A DNA stretch of 64,000 nucleotides from Idiomarina ramblicola (lineage in GTDB: Bacteria; Pseudomonadota; Gammaproteobacteria; Enterobacterales; Alteromonadaceae): assembly GCF_003987255.1 (NCBI RefSeq), contig NZ_PIQC01000004.1:1-64000 (forward strand), written 5' to 3'. A program made the translations under genes and the position numbers. Positions 50,397 through 58,547 of this stretch are shown here, piece after piece (position 1 is the stretch's first letter; each line of letters starts with the position of its first letter). The notes beneath the pieces were generated by a model. That model worked only from the letters and a program-made list of their open reading frames with translations, did no database searches and was not told the origin of the DNA.

Positions 50397-50720
50397 ATGA
50401 GCAACTATCAGCTAATGGAATTACCTATCGCCGTTGAGCATTGGCAAAATGGCGAGGCAGTCTTTGTTGATATCCGTGACCCGCAGTCTTTTGCTGCGGG
50501 ACACATTCCGGGCTCCCAGCATCTGGATAACAGCAACCTGCCACAGTTCCTGAGTTCGGTTGATAAAAACCAAAAAGTCATTGTGGTTTGCTATCACGGC
50601 ATTAGCAGTCAGGGCGCTGCTGACTACATAGCGGGCAACGGCTTCACCGATGTGCACAGCATGGACGGCGGCTACACCGCGTGGTCCATGTCTTTTCCTG
50701 AACACACCGACAGGAGTTAA
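50397..50720 (+). CDS. glpE: Thiosulfate sulfurtransferase GlpE (rhodanese)
   Basis: A 107-residue single-domain rhodanese moving sulfane sulfur from thiosulfate to cyanide or thioredoxin. The active-site loop VVCYHGISSQGAA contains the catalytic Cys. VDIRDPQSFAAGHIPGSQHL and SMDGGYTAW are family marks. It lies 7 bp after tdh and 3 bp before glpG, so tdh-glpE-glpG may share a transcript. The glpR and glpD neighbours of E. coli are absent. Confidence 0.94.
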   Translation: MSNYQLMELPIAVEHWQNGEAVFVDIRDPQSFAAGHIPGSQHLDNSNLPQFLSSVDKNQKVIVVCYHGISSQGAADYIAGNGFTDVHSMDGGYTAWSMSFPEHTDRS

Positions 50721-50723
50721 ACC

Positions 50724-51542
50724 ATGCGACGATTGCTCAGCAGCCGTGACTCAGACTGGATGCACAAACTGTATCAGTATTTACGTCAGCAAGGCATGCC
50801 AGTCAGCGTTACAGAACGCGGTGAGCAATTGGAATTGTGGTTACATCAAAGCAGCTATGAAGCTGCTGCGAAAACGCTGATTCAACAGTTTAAAGATAAC
50901 CCGGAATTAGCCGCTGAGCCGGCAAAGGAAAAAATGGCATCGCATTCGACCTCTTTGTCTTTTAGTTTGCTGAAACAAAGTGGATGGCTCACGCGTATTG
51001 TTGCGGTACTGACACTGCTGGTGTTTGCCGCGGTTCAGATGTACCCCGAAACCGTTCTGGATACGCTAAAAATTAGCCGGTACTTTGCCGCCCTGCCTTA
51101 TGACCAGCCCTGGCGCTTTGTGACTCCCATTCTCATGCACTTTACGCTACTGCATCTGGTGTTTAACGTATTTTGGTGGTGGTATCTGGGTGGACGTATT
51201 GAGCGCTCTCTGGGTATACCCTGGTTACTGGCACTGCTGTTATTCTGCGGGATTACTGCGAACGTTATCCAATACCTGTTCAACGGGCCTAACTTTGGTG
51301 GTCTGTCCGGTGTGGTTTATGGCTTACTCGGTTTCTGCTGGATATACAGCTTTAACCGCCCAACTCCACTTTATCTGCCGCCGGGGCTGATCATTTTTAT
51401 GCTGCTGTGGCTGGTTATTGGCTACACCGACATGCTGTGGGTGAATGTGGCGAATGAAGCCCACTTAGCCGGGTTACTTTCCGGCTGCTTTGCAGGCTTT
51501 GTGGTGCGTTGGTTAAACCCTAAAATGCGGCGACTTTACTGA
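50724..51542 (+). CDS. glpG: Rhomboid intramembrane protease GlpG
   Basis: A 272-residue rhomboid. A cytoplasmic N-terminal domain (about 1-80) precedes six membrane helices. The catalytic Ser lies in GLSGVVYGLLG (GxSG) and the catalytic His in NEAHLAGLLSG. The oxyanion-region HLVFNVFWWWYLGGRIE is intact. It cleaves membrane-embedded substrates; the natural ones are poorly known. Its last 7 bases overlap the convergent FliL-like gene. Confidence 0.95.
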   Translation: MRRLLSSRDSDWMHKLYQYLRQQGMPVSVTERGEQLELWLHQSSYEAAAKTLIQQFKDNPELAAEPAKEKMASHSTSLSFSLLKQSGWLTRIVAVLTLLVFAAVQMYPETVLDTLKISRYFAALPYDQPWRFVTPILMHFTLLHLVFNVFWWWYLGGRIERSLGIPWLLALLLFCGITANVIQYLFNGPNFGGLSGVVYGLLGFCWIYSFNRPTPLYLPPGLIIFMLLWLVIGYTDMLWVNVANEAHLAGLLSGCFAGFVVRWLNPKMRRLY

Positions 51543-51934
51543 TAAATATATTTGGTAAAAATAACATCCCGGATAACCGGATTACCGGTTTCCTGCTGCA
51601 TTAACTCCTTTGCTCTTTCCACACACTTTAAGCGCAACTGATCACGCCCGGTCATGGTTCTGACCTGGCGTTCTGTTGCCGTACTTAAAATGGAAACAAA
51701 AGCGTTACGCAACAATGGCGCATGGTGCTCTACCACACTAATGTAGCTCGGGTCAGGCACCATCACTTCAACCGCAACACGGATAAACCCCAGCCGATAA
51801 TCATTACCCTCTTTCAGGTAATTGGTGGTGATGTCCGGCTCAAAACCATAGTAGGCAACATCCTGTGCTGATGCGCCAGGTACACTGCTAAGCCAAAGAA
51901 AAATACTTGCGAATACTGTTATCAGAAGTTTCAT
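51536..51934 (-). CDS. FliL-like secreted protein outside a flagellar cluster
   Basis: A 132-residue protein with a cleavable-looking signal peptide (1-23, ending ASA) and a FliL-like domain: YLKEGNDYRLGFIRVAVEVMV, PLLRNAFVSILS, and a terminal GNPVIRDVIFTKYIYQ resembling the FliL end VxxVyFtefvvQ. FliL proper has a membrane anchor and sits beside fliM; this one does not. It is divergent from ubiC and may be a stray paralogue acting on the flagellar stator or elsewhere in the periplasm. Confidence 0.75.
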   Translation of the reverse strand: MKLLITVFASIFLWLSSVPGASAQDVAYYGFEPDITTNYLKEGNDYRLGFIRVAVEVMVPDPSYISVVEHHAPLLRNAFVSILSTATERQVRTMTGRDQLRLKCVERAKELMQQETGNPVIRDVIFTKYIYQ

Positions 51935-52012
51935 AGCCCTACCCGGCCCGATTGCTGTTCAATTAAATTCTCTCTGCTATCATAGCGACAGAGCTTAATA
52001 ACGCCAACACAA

Positions 52013-52585
52013 ATGACAACAGAGTTTTATGCTACCCCAGCTTTTCCCGTAAGCGAAACGCTGCATTGGGTGCCACCACAACAACTGGACTTAACCCCGG
52101 AACAAGCCGACTGGCTGCTTTACGAAGGTTCTCTGACCCAACGGTTAAAACAAGTAGGTGAGCAATTTTCCGTTAAACTACTTGGTCAGCAATTGCTTGA
52201 TCCGCATACAGAAGAAAGCAAAAGATTAAACCATCATGGCCAGGCCGTTGTTCGTGAAGTTCTACTATACTGTAATGAGCGGCCATGGGTTTTTGCGCGC
52301 AGCCTGTTTTTGCCTAGCGCCGAAAGTTCGGACACGCTGAATTTGCAAAAACTGGGAAATCAGTCACTTGGTGAGTCATTGTTCGCCCGCGAAGATTTAC
52401 ATTGCGGCCCCATTGAAATCGCAAAGGTGCATTCGGAGCATGCAGTTGCACGGTTAAATCATCAATGGTTTCAACAGCAACGGGCTTTGCTCGGCCGCCG
52501 GAGAATGTTTTCAACCAGCGGTGAACAACTCTTAGTGAGTGAAATTTTTATGGAGCCGTCGTCACTTTATCCTTCGTCACTATAA
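52013..52585 (+). CDS. ubiC: Chorismate pyruvate-lyase
   Basis: Makes 4-hydroxybenzoate and pyruvate from chorismate, the first step of ubiquinone synthesis. It has 190 residues. Features are WLLYEGSLTQRLKQ, the conserved VVREVLLYCNERPWVFARSL (substrate Arg), LGESLFA and the late LLVSEIFM containing the active Glu. It lies 11 bp upstream of ubiA, which uses its product. Confidence 0.93.
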   Translation: MTTEFYATPAFPVSETLHWVPPQQLDLTPEQADWLLYEGSLTQRLKQVGEQFSVKLLGQQLLDPHTEESKRLNHHGQAVVREVLLYCNERPWVFARSLFLPSAESSDTLNLQKLGNQSLGESLFAREDLHCGPIEIAKVHSEHAVARLNHQWFQQQRALLGRRRMFSTSGEQLLVSEIFMEPSSLYPSSL

Positions 52586-52596
52586 AAGGAATTATC

Positions 52597-53448
52597 ATGC
52601 AAAAGTTAGTCGCTTTTTGGCAGTTAATGCGGGCCGACAGACCCATTGGTACCTACCTACTTGCCTGGCCAACTCTCTGGGCGCTAATGATAGCCGGTGC
52701 TGGCGAACCACCGCTGCGAATTGTGGTGATATTTTTGCTGGGCACCTTTGTGATGCGCTCTGCCGGATGCGTGATTAACGACTTTGCCGATCGCAATTTT
52801 GATGGCCATGTGCGCCGTACCCGACAACGCCCGATTCCAGCCGGAAAAATATCGGCTACGGAAGCCATGATCGGCTTTATCGCCTTGTTGGCTATTGCCT
52901 TCGCACTGGTTATGCAGTTGAACACACAAACGGTGATGCTGAGCTTTTTGGCTGCCGGTGTCGCCGCACTGTACCCATTTTGCAAACGCTGGACGCATTT
53001 ACCGCAAATTGTCCTGGGAATTGCCTTCAGCTTCGGCATCTTAATGGCTTTTACAGCGCTGGAATCCGAACAGTGGTTCATTGCCGGCTTGCTGTTTCTT
53101 GCTAATGTTATCTGGACCGTGGCCTACGATACCGAATACGCCATGGCAGATCGTGAAGATGACCTGCAAATAGGTCTGCAAAGCACCGCCATTTTATTTG
53201 GCCGTTTTGACCGTCTGGCCATTGGTATTATGCAGTTAGTCACGTTAGCGCTACTGGCCTGGGTGCTTTATCTGATAAATGCTGAGCCTTGGGTCTGGCT
53301 GGCTTTAGTGGTGGTGTCTGCGTTATTCGGTTACCAACACTGGTTGATACGTGAAAGGGAGCCCGGAAAGTGCTTCCGGGCTTTTCTGCATAATCATTAC
53401 GTTGGCATGGTCTTCGCTATTGGCTTAGCCGTGCATTATTGGTTCTGA
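52597..53448 (+). CDS. ubiA: 4-hydroxybenzoate octaprenyltransferase
   Basis: An integral membrane prenyltransferase attaching a polyprenyl chain to 4-hydroxybenzoate. It has 283 residues and about eight helices. The two Asp-rich Mg2+-diphosphate motifs are NDFADRNFD (about 65-73) and DTEYAMADREDD (about 177-188). It follows ubiC in the same direction. Its last 13 bases overlap the convergent plsB end. Confidence 0.96.
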   Translation: MQKLVAFWQLMRADRPIGTYLLAWPTLWALMIAGAGEPPLRIVVIFLLGTFVMRSAGCVINDFADRNFDGHVRRTRQRPIPAGKISATEAMIGFIALLAIAFALVMQLNTQTVMLSFLAAGVAALYPFCKRWTHLPQIVLGIAFSFGILMAFTALESEQWFIAGLLFLANVIWTVAYDTEYAMADREDDLQIGLQSTAILFGRFDRLAIGIMQLVTLALLAWVLYLINAEPWVWLALVVVSALFGYQHWLIREREPGKCFRAFLHNHYVGMVFAIGLAVHYWF

Positions 53449-55928
53449 TCACTCTTAGCCGGTTTGCTTTCAGCTTGCTCCTTAAGCTGCTGTACAAACT
53501 GCTCAACTGACTGACGAATGGTTTGTAATACCGGCCCATCAATGAGTTCATCGACCTGATCGCTGAGCTCACCTACTGGTTGTGCGGCAATTTGCTGACC
53601 ATCGTCATTAATTTCAACAAAACCTTGCTGTTTTAAGCTGGCAATGAGTGTCGACATCACTTTCTTATCGTAAAACTCCGGCGCATCAATGCCATGAATT
53701 GAACTTAGCCGCTCTGCCAGTGTAATTGACTGTTTCTCCAGATCGGCACGCATAATAGGTTGCGCCTGTTGTAGCAGTTCCAGCACAATACAGTAACGCT
53801 GAAGAGTTTCACTGGCACTGTTAGCCAATAACCGTAACCGATACCACTCAGCGCTTTCCCGTTGAGCAATAGTACAAATTCCGTCTTCCAGTGTAATCAA
53901 TTTCTGTCGCGTCAGTTCCTCCGCTATGGCTTCAATCCAGAGCGGCAAATCATCAACGTCGTGGCTTAAATACAATTCAGCTTTCAAAGACGGATAAATA
54001 GCCTGCGTCCGCGCGGCAATTTCAGCCACGCTCACTTTCTTCTTCGCCATAATAATGGAGGCGGCTATGCCCGGCACCACCATCATGTGAAGAATGTTAT
54101 TTCGATAGTACGTCATAGCGATGGCTGACATATGTTCCAGCGAAACAACCTCACCCATGGTATCGCTGCTGACGGTAAACTTATCCGTACGCAACGCCTG
54201 TTGCCACAGCTCTTCAGGACTTTCTTCAGGAATACTGACCATATTGCTGTAAGGCACTTCCCGCAGAACTCCAAGGTAAACATCTAACTGGGCCAGTAGC
54301 TCTTCTTTCATTAGCGCGTGATGCTCAGAGCTTAATAACGCCAGCGCCGTTAAGTTAACGCTGTTTGCCGCAGCCGAATCGTTGATGCCCTGCATAACCT
54401 GCTCGGCTAGCCCACTAACAACCGGGTTTAACCAGCCGGGCCGCTCGGGTTCCTGTGCGCCCCGGGTAACAGACTCATGCCAGTTAGGCGCGGCTTTATC
54501 TAAATAATGTTTCAAATTTACCGGCTGGCCAAATGTCACAAATCCCTGTCCAAAATTCCGAAGTTTGGCCACTGTCTTTAGAATCTGAAAGACGGACTCT
54601 TTCTCCTTATCCTTACCTTTAAGCTCTTTAAGATAAGTCGCCACTTCCATAATATGCTCGTAACCAAGGTACACTGGTACCAACGATACCGGGCGTTGCT
54701 GGTCGCGAAGCATGCCCTGTACCGTCATGGCTAACATTCCGGTTTTAGGTGGTAGTAAGCGCCCGGTTCTGGAGCGCCCGCCCTCACTGAAATACTCTAC
54801 CGGATAGCCTTTTTGGAATAACCAACACAAGTACTCACGAAATACCGCTGAGTAGAGCTTGTTACCGCGGAAACTGCGACGGATAAAAAAGGCGCCGCCA
54901 CGACGAAAAATACCGCCCACCGGGAAAAAGTTAAGATTCACGCCTGCGGCAATGTGTGGCGGAACCAGGCCTTCTTTATAAATGACATAGCTTAGCAGCA
55001 GGTAATCCATGTGGCTGCGATGGCAGGGCACATAGATGACTTCGTGCCCTTGCTGCGCTAGTTGACGAATGGTATCGCCGCCTTTGACATGAATACCGTT
55101 GTATATCCGGTTCCACATCCAGGTCATAAAGCGATCCAACACCCGAATCAGGGTTGAATTATAATTGGCCGCTATTTCATCGATATAAGACAAAGCGCGT
55201 TTACGAGCCGCTTCTTCACTGATCTTTTTGCCTTTCGCTTCATCTAGTACCGCTTTCTTTAACGCCGGTGTATTGATTAATGCCGACATCAGCTCTTTTC
55301 TCTGGCTCAATTTAGGCCCTGCAACTGCGTGCCGCATACGCACGAAATGAACTCGCGCTACGCGCGCCAATTTATGCGCAATACGCATGTCAGTACCGTG
55401 GTCATTCGCCATCGTGCCCAGGCTAACGGCACGTGAAAAGCGCACCAGCACCTGTCGACCAGAAAATAAAATGAGCCAGAATTTACGCCAGTGGCCCGGG
55501 TTCTCCAAGTCACCCGTCATGGCATTACCTGCATGAGCCTCTTGTCCTGCCTGACGCCCCCAGAAAACACCAGCCGGTATCAATTGAACATCTAATTTAG
55601 TATTGTCTTTATGCAATGTCAGCAGCTGATGGAACTCAGAAACTGTCTGTTCCGAAGCATCGTTAGCCAATTCTTCCAGATACATGATGCGACTATAGGA
55701 TTTTCCATTCACCGCAAGAGGTTCAACAGGGTCAGGCAAGCCGCGCTTTAACGCCGCCCGCTGCAAAATGGATAGATCCGCCTTTGAAGTTGAACGCATC
55801 ACATAAACAACCGGCTTGCCAACGGTTGCTGAATGTTCTTCTTCTGTACCGTCCCAAATTTCCTGAAATCGCGTTAGCCAGCGCAACGGATATTTAAAGA
55901 CTGGAAAAAAGCGGCTTATTCCTTTCAT
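53436..55928 (-). CDS. plsB: Glycerol-3-phosphate 1-O-acyltransferase PlsB
   Basis: An inner-membrane enzyme acylating sn-glycerol-3-phosphate, the first step of phospholipid synthesis. It has 830 residues (E. coli about 807). The acyltransferase motif I HRSHMDYLLLSY (HX4D) is near 305, followed by GGAFFIRRSFRGN, FSEGGRSRTGRLLPPKTGML and VSLVPVYLGYEH (motifs II-IV). The C-terminal tail is Gln/Glu/Lys-rich. It is divergent from lexA, as in E. coli. Confidence 0.97.
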   Translation of the reverse strand: MKGISRFFPVFKYPLRWLTRFQEIWDGTEEEHSATVGKPVVYVMRSTSKADLSILQRAALKRGLPDPVEPLAVNGKSYSRIMYLEELANDASEQTVSEFHQLLTLHKDNTKLDVQLIPAGVFWGRQAGQEAHAGNAMTGDLENPGHWRKFWLILFSGRQVLVRFSRAVSLGTMANDHGTDMRIAHKLARVARVHFVRMRHAVAGPKLSQRKELMSALINTPALKKAVLDEAKGKKISEEAARKRALSYIDEIAANYNSTLIRVLDRFMTWMWNRIYNGIHVKGGDTIRQLAQQGHEVIYVPCHRSHMDYLLLSYVIYKEGLVPPHIAAGVNLNFFPVGGIFRRGGAFFIRRSFRGNKLYSAVFREYLCWLFQKGYPVEYFSEGGRSRTGRLLPPKTGMLAMTVQGMLRDQQRPVSLVPVYLGYEHIMEVATYLKELKGKDKEKESVFQILKTVAKLRNFGQGFVTFGQPVNLKHYLDKAAPNWHESVTRGAQEPERPGWLNPVVSGLAEQVMQGINDSAAANSVNLTALALLSSEHHALMKEELLAQLDVYLGVLREVPYSNMVSIPEESPEELWQQALRTDKFTVSSDTMGEVVSLEHMSAIAMTYYRNNILHMMVVPGIAASIIMAKKKVSVAEIAARTQAIYPSLKAELYLSHDVDDLPLWIEAIAEELTRQKLITLEDGICTIAQRESAEWYRLRLLANSASETLQRYCIVLELLQQAQPIMRADLEKQSITLAERLSSIHGIDAPEFYDKKVMSTLIASLKQQGFVEINDDGQQIAAQPVGELSDQVDELIDGPVLQTIRQSVEQFVQQLKEQAESKPAKSDQNQ

Positions 55929-55998
55929 AGAGAGACCTCTGTTTTAAACAGAATGACAGGATACCAACTTCGTTTAAAAATGTCGTTCAAGAAATTAC

Positions 55999-56026
55999 TT
56001 GCGAAATCGTTTTACCTGTATATACT
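55999..56026 (+). promoter_or_regulatory. Predicted lexA promoter
   Basis: TTGCGA (55999-56004) and TATACT (56021-56026) are 16 bp apart. The -10 box lies inside the first SOS box, so LexA binding should block polymerase. Confidence 0.6.
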
Positions 56027-56031
56027 CACAG
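56016..56031. promoter_or_regulatory. SOS box 1 (LexA operator)
   Basis: CTGT-ATATACTC-ACAG fits the CTGT-N8-ACAG LexA consensus exactly and covers the predicted -10 box. Confidence 0.92.
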
Positions 56032-56036
56032 TATCA

Positions 56037-56052
56037 CTGTACAAATAAACAG
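56037..56052. promoter_or_regulatory. SOS box 2 (LexA operator)
   Basis: CTGT-ACAAATAA-ACAG, a second exact CTGT-N8-ACAG match whose centre is 21 bp from the first, just before the lexA start. E. coli lexA also has two boxes. Confidence 0.9.
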
Positions 56053-56059
56053 GTACATT

Positions 56060-56677
56060 ATGCGCCCGTTAACACCAAGACAATCTGAAATTCTTGAGCT
56101 TATTAAGGATAATTTACACGCGACCGGTATGCCACCAACACGCGCCGAAATTGCCCATAAGTTAGGCTTCCGTTCTGCAAACTCCGCAGAGGAGCACCTC
56201 AAGGCGTTAGCGCGTAAAGGCGTTATTGAGATACTTCCCGGCATGTCGCGCGGCATCCGTCTTATTGCCGATGACTACGATATCGCCGAAGGCCTTCCTT
56301 TAATAGGCCAGGTTGCAGCAGGTGAACCCTTGTTGGCGGAACAGCACGTTGAAGGCCACTACAAAGTAGACGAGTCCCTGTTTCACCCTGCCGCCAGCTT
56401 TTTGCTTAAAGTTAACGGCATGAGCATGAGAGATATTGGAATTTTAGACGGTGACTTACTGGCTGTGCATAAAACAGAGCAAGCCCGAAACGGACAAATT
56501 GTTGTTGCCCGTGTTGAAGACGAAGTCACTGTAAAGCGTTTTGAACAACGCGGAAAAACTATTTTGCTTCATCCCGAAAATGAAGAATTCTCGACCATTA
56601 CTGTCAACCTGGCCGACCAAGTTTTTGCGATTGAAGGACTGGCGGTAGGTGTGATCAGAAACGGAGCGACCTTATGA
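56060..56677 (+). CDS. lexA: SOS repressor LexA
   Basis: A repressor of the DNA-damage regulon that cleaves itself when activated RecA filaments appear. It has 205 residues. The winged HTH (about 1-70) includes [22 protein letters not shown]. The cleavage site is Ala87-Gly88 (VAAGEP), the catalytic Ser122 is in NGMSMRD, and Lys159 is in EVTVKRF. It autoregulates through two SOS boxes and overlaps the SulA-like gene by ATGA. Confidence 0.98.
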   Translation: MRPLTPRQSEILELIKDNLHATGMPPTRAEIAHKLGFRSANSAEEHLKALARKGVIEILPGMSRGIRLIADDYDIAEGLPLIGQVAAGEPLLAEQHVEGHYKVDESLFHPAASFLLKVNGMSMRDIGILDGDLLAVHKTEQARNGQIVVARVEDEVTVKRFEQRGKTILLHPENEEFSTITVNLADQVFAIEGLAVGVIRNGATL

Positions 56678-57111
56678 AAACTCAATATCAGAATAAATTA
56701 CATCACCCGGGCCTATGGACTGCTGAAAGTGCAGCGCCATCGTTCCAGTTAGAGGCAAAAAGCACTCATGACTCAATCGATGTTGACAACCTGTCTCCCG
56801 TTGTGCAACAGGCTTTGCAGCAAAAACCCAGTCAGTGGGTAACGGTTATTGGCGGGGACAAAAACGTGATTCAACAACTGATTGCTTGCGGTGTCGCCGA
56901 ATCTCAGATCCGCTGGTTACGCAGCCACTCAGCTGAACGCTGCGAATGGGCGCTGGAGCAGGCTTTGCTGGCCGGTACCAGCAGTATAGTTATCGGTTAT
57001 CTCGACTCTGTTTCGAACCGTACCTGGCAACGTGCCAAAATGGCCAGTAAATTGAGCGAAACACAGTATTTTCTGTTTGATAAAAACACACTGACATCCC
57101 ACCTGCATTAA
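56674..57111 (+). CDS. SulA-like cell division inhibitor
   Basis: A 145-residue protein translationally coupled to lexA. The central region ([49 protein letters not shown]) follows the RecA/SulA-like fold of SulA proteins, which block FtsZ assembly during SOS arrest. Overall identity to E. coli SulA looks low, so the function rests on fold pattern and on the lexA-sulA order known in Vibrio and Pseudomonas. It should be SOS-induced with lexA. Confidence 0.75.
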   Translation: MKTQYQNKLHHPGLWTAESAAPSFQLEAKSTHDSIDVDNLSPVVQQALQQKPSQWVTVIGGDKNVIQQLIACGVAESQIRWLRSHSAERCEWALEQALLAGTSSIVIGYLDSVSNRTWQRAKMASKLSETQYFLFDKNTLTSHLH

Positions 57112-57140
57112 TCCCACCTTGTTTGTGTGTTTTATCCCCC

Positions 57141-57165
57141 AAGGCTGCTTTTGCAGCCTTTTTTT
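57141..57165 (+). terminator. Intrinsic terminator of lexA-sulA
   Basis: AAGGCTGC-TTTT-GCAGCC forms a perfect stem with its A-run and a seven-T tail (57159-57165). It ends the lexA transcript before the oxidase cluster. Confidence 0.93.
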
Positions 57166-57278
57166 AACAGATCCGCTTATTTTTTGTGCGTTTGTTTGAT
57201 TTGATCTGGATCTTTGGGTGTAAATTCGTTAATAAATGCACTACCCGACTATAAAAATAATATAACAACGATAACTAC

Positions 57279-57346
57279 AACAAAGAGTCAGTAGAGAAAG
57301 TGATTTCTGGGGAGAAGCTGTTCCTTTTTCTGCTTACCTCTTTGTT
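57279..57346 (+). promoter_or_regulatory. Possible structured leader of the cytochrome oxidase operon
   Basis: AACAAAGAG (57279-57287) and CTCTTTGTT (57338-57346) are perfect complements enclosing about 50 bases with further short stems (for example AGAAA/TTTCT at 57294-57307). It lies 64 bp upstream of coxB. A regulatory role is inference. The rest of the 57166-57409 gap is AT-rich with no gene seen. Confidence 0.35.
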
Positions 57347-57409
57347 CTTCTAATTCAGGCTAGCAAAACTTGCTTTGCGGTCTCATTGAAGAATAAGAGG
57401 AGAAGCCAC

Positions 57410-58537
57410 GTGAAAATGAAGCCTTTGTGGGCACTATTGGCGCTAACGAGTCTGCCGGCTGCTGCTCAGTCGCGTCTCAATTTGACCCAAGGTGTCACTG
57501 AAGTGAGTAACCGGGTTTACGATCTCCACATGATAATCTTTTACATTTGCTGTGTAATTGGTGTGGTTGTATTCGGTCTCATGTTTATTTCGATGATCCG
57601 GCACCGGAAGTCGAAAAATCCGAACCCTGCAAATTTCCACGAGAACGTCAAAGTTGAAATTGCCTGGACGATTGTGCCTTTGCTCATTCTGGTCGGTATG
57701 GCCATACCTGCAACCACTACCTTAATTGCAATGGAAGACACTTCCGATGCCGATGTCACGGTGCAGGTAACCGGTTCGCAATGGAAATGGCACTACAAAT
57801 ACTTTGAAAACGAAGTGGAATACTTCAGTCGTTTAGCCACTCGACAAGAACAAATCGATAATAAATTTGAGAAAGGCGAAAACTACTTGCTGGAAGTGGA
57901 TCGTCCGTTGGTTATTCCAACCGGAAAGAAAGTTCGCTTCCTGGTCACTTCAGACGACGTTATTCATAGTTGGTGGGTTCCTGACTTTGCCGTTAAAAAA
58001 GATGCTAACCCGGGCTTTATTAATGAAACCTGGACTAAAGTCGACGAGCCTGGCATCTATCGCGGGCAGTGCGCCGAGCTTTGCGGGAAAGATCATGGCT
58101 TCATGCCAATCGTTGTTATAGCAAAAGAACCTGCTGAGTACGAAAAATGGATTACCGAGAAGGAAGCGGAGCAGCAGGCAGCGCGTGAGCGTGAGCAAGA
58201 GCTGCTCGCCATGGAGATGTCAGAAGACGAACTGATGGATCTCGGTGAAAAAGTTTACAACAGCACCTGTGCAGCTTGTCACCAGGCTAATGGTCAAGGC
58301 GTGGACGGCGTATTCCCGGCACTTGCCGGTTCCGGCGTTTCTGTAGACCCTGAAGCCAAGGACAAACACATCGACATCGTCGTTAACGGCGTTACCGGAT
58401 CGGCCATGCAAGCCTTTGGAAGCCAGCTTTCAATGCGCGAGTTAGCCGCCGTTATCACCTACGAGCGTAACGCCTGGGGTAACGAAACCGGAGACCTGAT
58501 TCAGGCCGCCGACATTAACGAAGTCATGAATCAATAA
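57410..58537 (+). CDS. coxB: Cytochrome c oxidase subunit II with cytochrome c domain
   Basis: Accepts electrons at the binuclear CuA centre of the aa3-type oxidase. It has a signal peptide (1-20), two membrane helices (about 38-62 and 82-104) and a CuA cupredoxin domain with CAELCGKDHGFM. A C-terminal fused cytochrome c domain holds heme site CAACH near 288-292, as in caa3-like subunits. A GTG start at 57410, seven bases after AGGAG, is chosen; ATG 57416 is also possible. It is the first gene of the oxidase cluster. Confidence 0.96.
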   Translation: MKMKPLWALLALTSLPAAAQSRLNLTQGVTEVSNRVYDLHMIIFYICCVIGVVVFGLMFISMIRHRKSKNPNPANFHENVKVEIAWTIVPLLILVGMAIPATTTLIAMEDTSDADVTVQVTGSQWKWHYKYFENEVEYFSRLATRQEQIDNKFEKGENYLLEVDRPLVIPTGKKVRFLVTSDDVIHSWWVPDFAVKKDANPGFINETWTKVDEPGIYRGQCAELCGKDHGFMPIVVIAKEPAEYEKWITEKEAEQQAAREREQELLAMEMSEDELMDLGEKVYNSTCAACHQANGQGVDGVFPALAGSGVSVDPEAKDKHIDIVVNGVTGSAMQAFGSQLSMRELAAVITYERNAWGNETGDLIQAADINEVMNQ

Positions 58538-58547
58538 GGAGACGGTG

